From Bacteroidaceae bacterium (GTDB lineage: Bacteria; Bacteroidota; Bacteroidia; Bacteroidales; Bacteroidaceae), in NCBI GenBank assembly GCA_017965425.1, contig JAGCPY010000054.1, forward strand, positions 62,001-126,000: 64,000 nucleotides of DNA. Direction: 5' to 3'. The notes under the pieces are model-generated. The model ran no database searches. It saw only the letters and a list, made by a program, of their open reading frames with translations, and was not told where the DNA came from. The translations under genes were made by a program, and so were the position numbers. Shown here piece after piece: positions 62,466 to 64,000 of the stretch (positions are counted from its first letter, which is position 1; each line of letters begins with the position of its first letter).

Positions 62466-62483
62466 TATATATACGCGCGCGCG
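62466..62483. repeat. Alternating (TA)n(CG)n tract
   Basis: Eighteen bases of strict pyrimidine-purine alternation (tatatatacgcgcgcgcg). Such tracts can take up Z-DNA under negative supercoiling. Confidence 0.9.
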
Positions 62484-62536
62484 AAACGGTGGTAAAATGT
62501 GGACTTGAATCTATATTCCGATGGATGCAAACCGAA

Positions 62537-64000
62537 TCAATAGAAGAGATAACGGTTGTCCTTGACGTCGGCTTTCTCGAACAGCTCTTGCATGAAGCGG
62601 GAAGTCGAGCGTATCTGCTGGCTTGTCACTTGAGACGCGGCGGTCTTCTTGGCTGCATCATCGAGCTTAGCGTCTGTCTTATTCTCGCCAATCACTTGGA
62701 AGGCATAGACGGCAGAGTGACCCTTGACGCCTTCGACGAACTGACCCTTCTGGGCTTTCGTGATGGCACCGCTCAGAGCGGGTTCACTGGCACTGATGGA
62801 GGAAACGAAGACAGGAGCGTTGAAGGTGACGTGCTTCACGGTGTCAATGGATGTTGCACCCTGCACCTTGGCAGCGGCGGCAAGGTCTTTCACGCCTGCC
62901 AATTTCTCCATCAACATTCCGGCCTTCTTGTCGCGACGTACTTCGGTTTCGATGTAGTCTTTAACAGATTCGAGCTTACGGAATCTGCCATCGTTCTTAT
63001 CCGTCACCGCGATAACAAGCAGATGGTCATTGTTTCCGCAGGTATATATTTCGGAAATCTCGCCTACCTTTGTATCTTCTTTAAATACCCAACGGAGTGC
63101 TTCGCGTGTGCTGCCAATGCCTGCGAGGTTATGTTCGCTGGCATAGAGTCCTTCGCGTTGTTGTACCATATATCCGCTCTTCATGGCGTTGGCCTCAATT
63201 TCCTCGATGGTCTTGTTGGAGGCCACGAATTGCGAGAAGTCGTTGTACGTCTTGTTGTAGGTATCGTTGGAGAAGTCGAGCGGACGCTTCACAACTGCGA
63301 CATCATACTTCTCTACGAGATTCTTGCGGGCAAGAACGCGGACGATGATGACGGCGTTCCCGAGCTTCACCTGCTGTGTCGTTCCGGCGGCCTGCGTGCT
63401 GATGGCATTGATGAACTTACGGTTGTTCTCGTCAAGGGCTGAACCCTCGTACTGTTGCGAGGTAATCCATGTCTCTTCACCCGTCTGGTTGTATTTGCGT
63501 GCGATGCTGTCGAAAGGCACTCCACTATTGAGCGCAGTCATGACGCTGTCTGCTGTCTTCTGGGCTGCTGCCTCGGTCTCACCGTTGATACCTATTTGGC
63601 GGAGCTGGATGCTGTCTGGCAGTGTGACCTTAGCTATCAGACGAACGATGTTCTGGGTGTTGTCCTGAGCATTGAGGAACGGACCCTTCTGGCTTCCGAC
63701 GCTTACAGAGTCGAGCTCTTTGGCGATGTCGCTGGGAAGGGCGGTACGACGCACGGGGACGGGGCTGTATGCCACTGTGCTGCCGCTCTTGCGGACGATG
63801 TTGGCCACGTCTGCACCCTCGGCACTGAGTTGGGCAGCCACTTCCTGCATTTCCTTCAGGATCTGGTCGCGGTCGGCTTGGCTGGCTTTGATGGCCACGT
63901 CAATATATTTGATGTCACGGGTTGGCTCGTCGAGACGGAAAGCGTCGTGCAGTTCGTTGTACTTTTCTTTGAGCTCGTTATCCTCGATTTTGACGTCTTC
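62537..64000 (-). CDS. PpiD/SurA-type periplasmic folding protein, truncated at the window edge
   Basis: The frame is open to position 64000; 487 codons plus stop are visible and the N-terminus with its membrane anchor is missing. The visible part contains coiled and helical segments, a parvulin-type PPIase-like segment (about residues 125-225; LRQIGINGETEAAAQKTADSVM then FDSIARKYNQTGEETWIT), and a C-terminal SurA/PpiD region. PpiD-type proteins help new outer-membrane and secreted proteins fold after export. The many secreted proteins in this window would be clients. A stem-loop follows the stop. The GTG at 63898 is not a real start. Confidence 0.9.
   Translation of the reverse strand, partial: EDVKIEDNELKEKYNELHDAFRLDEPTRDIKYIDVAIKASQADRDQILKEMQEVAAQLSAEGADVANIVRKSGSTVAYSPVPVRRTALPSDIAKELDSVSVGSQKGPFLNAQDNTQNIVRLIAKVTLPDSIQLRQIGINGETEAAAQKTADSVMTALNSGVPFDSIARKYNQTGEETWITSQQYEGSALDENNRKFINAISTQAAGTTQQVKLGNAVIIVRVLARKNLVEKYDVAVVKRPLDFSNDTYNKTYNDFSQFVASNKTIEEIEANAMKSGYMVQQREGLYASEHNLAGIGSTREALRWVFKEDTKVGEISEIYTCGNNDHLLVIAVTDKNDGRFRKLESVKDYIETEVRRDKKAGMLMEKLAGVKDLAAAAKVQGATSIDTVKHVTFNAPVFVSSISASEPALSGAITKAQKGQFVEGVKGHSAVYAFQVIGENKTDAKLDDAAKKTAASQVTSQQIRSTSRFMQELFEKADVKDNRYLFY

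Larger units (their letters stand above)
62319..62536. other. 218-bp spacer with promoter, terminator and alternating tract
   Basis: It contains the minus-strand -7 element at 62355-62362 for the NTF2-like gene, a stem-loop at 62412-62438 that ends the PpiD-like gene, and an alternating purine-pyrimidine tract (62466-62483). Confidence 0.75.

Noticed and set aside
1-64000. tRNA, rRNA or insertion sequence
   Set aside because: No tRNA-like arms with a TTCRA loop, no rRNA segment and no transposase-like frame were noticed by eye. A covariance-model search would be decisive and was not possible.

Overview
The window looks like a chromosomal segment from a saccharolytic member of the Bacteroidota, most likely Prevotellaceae (Prevotella, Segatella or a relative). 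The reasons are: many -7 elements of the Bacteroidetes type TAnnTTTG, a short primary sigma factor without region 1.1, a type IX secretion plug protein (DUF5103), many secreted proteins with Por-type C-terminal tails, a dockerin-like tail on a pectin lyase, a hybrid-two-component-like regulator, and a moderate GC content with AT-rich spacers. No rRNA, tRNA, CRISPR array, transposase or prophage gene was seen. The identification is inference; no database was consulted.

Layout. (1) 1-8917, plus strand: the 3' part of a pectin-utilisation locus, with a partial discoidin-domain protein, an aldose dehydrogenase and a lactonase-type amidohydrolase, a GH43, a large PL11 rhamnogalacturonan lyase and a GH43 endo-arabinanase. 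(2) 8932-26317: a cell-envelope export system made of an ABC ATPase, two large FtsX/MacB-type permeases, an HlyD-type adaptor, a TolC-type channel, a response regulator and a histidine kinase. It is split by a galactan locus at 14913-21542: a GH53-esterase-esterase fusion, a small membrane-bound AraC-type sensor-regulator and a second GH53. The two halves of the export system share a near-identical palindrome (TGTCTA-A5-TAGACA type) about 60 bp upstream of three predicted promoters, which suggests one regulon. (3) 26321-30555: a DMT permease and a GH115 alpha-glucuronidase. (4) 30958-35782: HtrA protease, primary sigma factor, a small secreted protein, and a HprK-like / S26-like peptidase / PqqD cassette. 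(5) 36147-40599: MtgA transglycosylase, DUF1460 amidase, T9SS plug, TRIC-type channel and an OmpA-type lipoprotein. (6) 40766-48480: a tightly coupled operon of proS, two MFS permeases, an RsbW-like kinase, a STAS-phosphotransferase fusion and a SpoIIE-type phosphatase, i.e. a partner-switching module. (7) 48481-55953, minus strand: secreted or lipid-anchored proteins, a B3/4-domain protein and a TerB-DnaJ protein. (8) 56206-64000: GH29 fucosidase, CutC, a transglutaminase-like lipoprotein, a patatin-like lipase, an NTF2-like protein and a truncated PpiD/SurA-type chaperone.

Between the genes lie several repeat families: a nested composite palindrome in two copies (35828-36020 and 49967-50245), a cgtatatac/gtgtacacc family in three places, an inverted pair inside the ABC operon, and a hairpin family with a conserved TTTCC-like loop that occurs both in genes and in leaders. 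These repeats, the shared operator, the partner-switching operon and the PqqD cassette are the parts most worth a second look.
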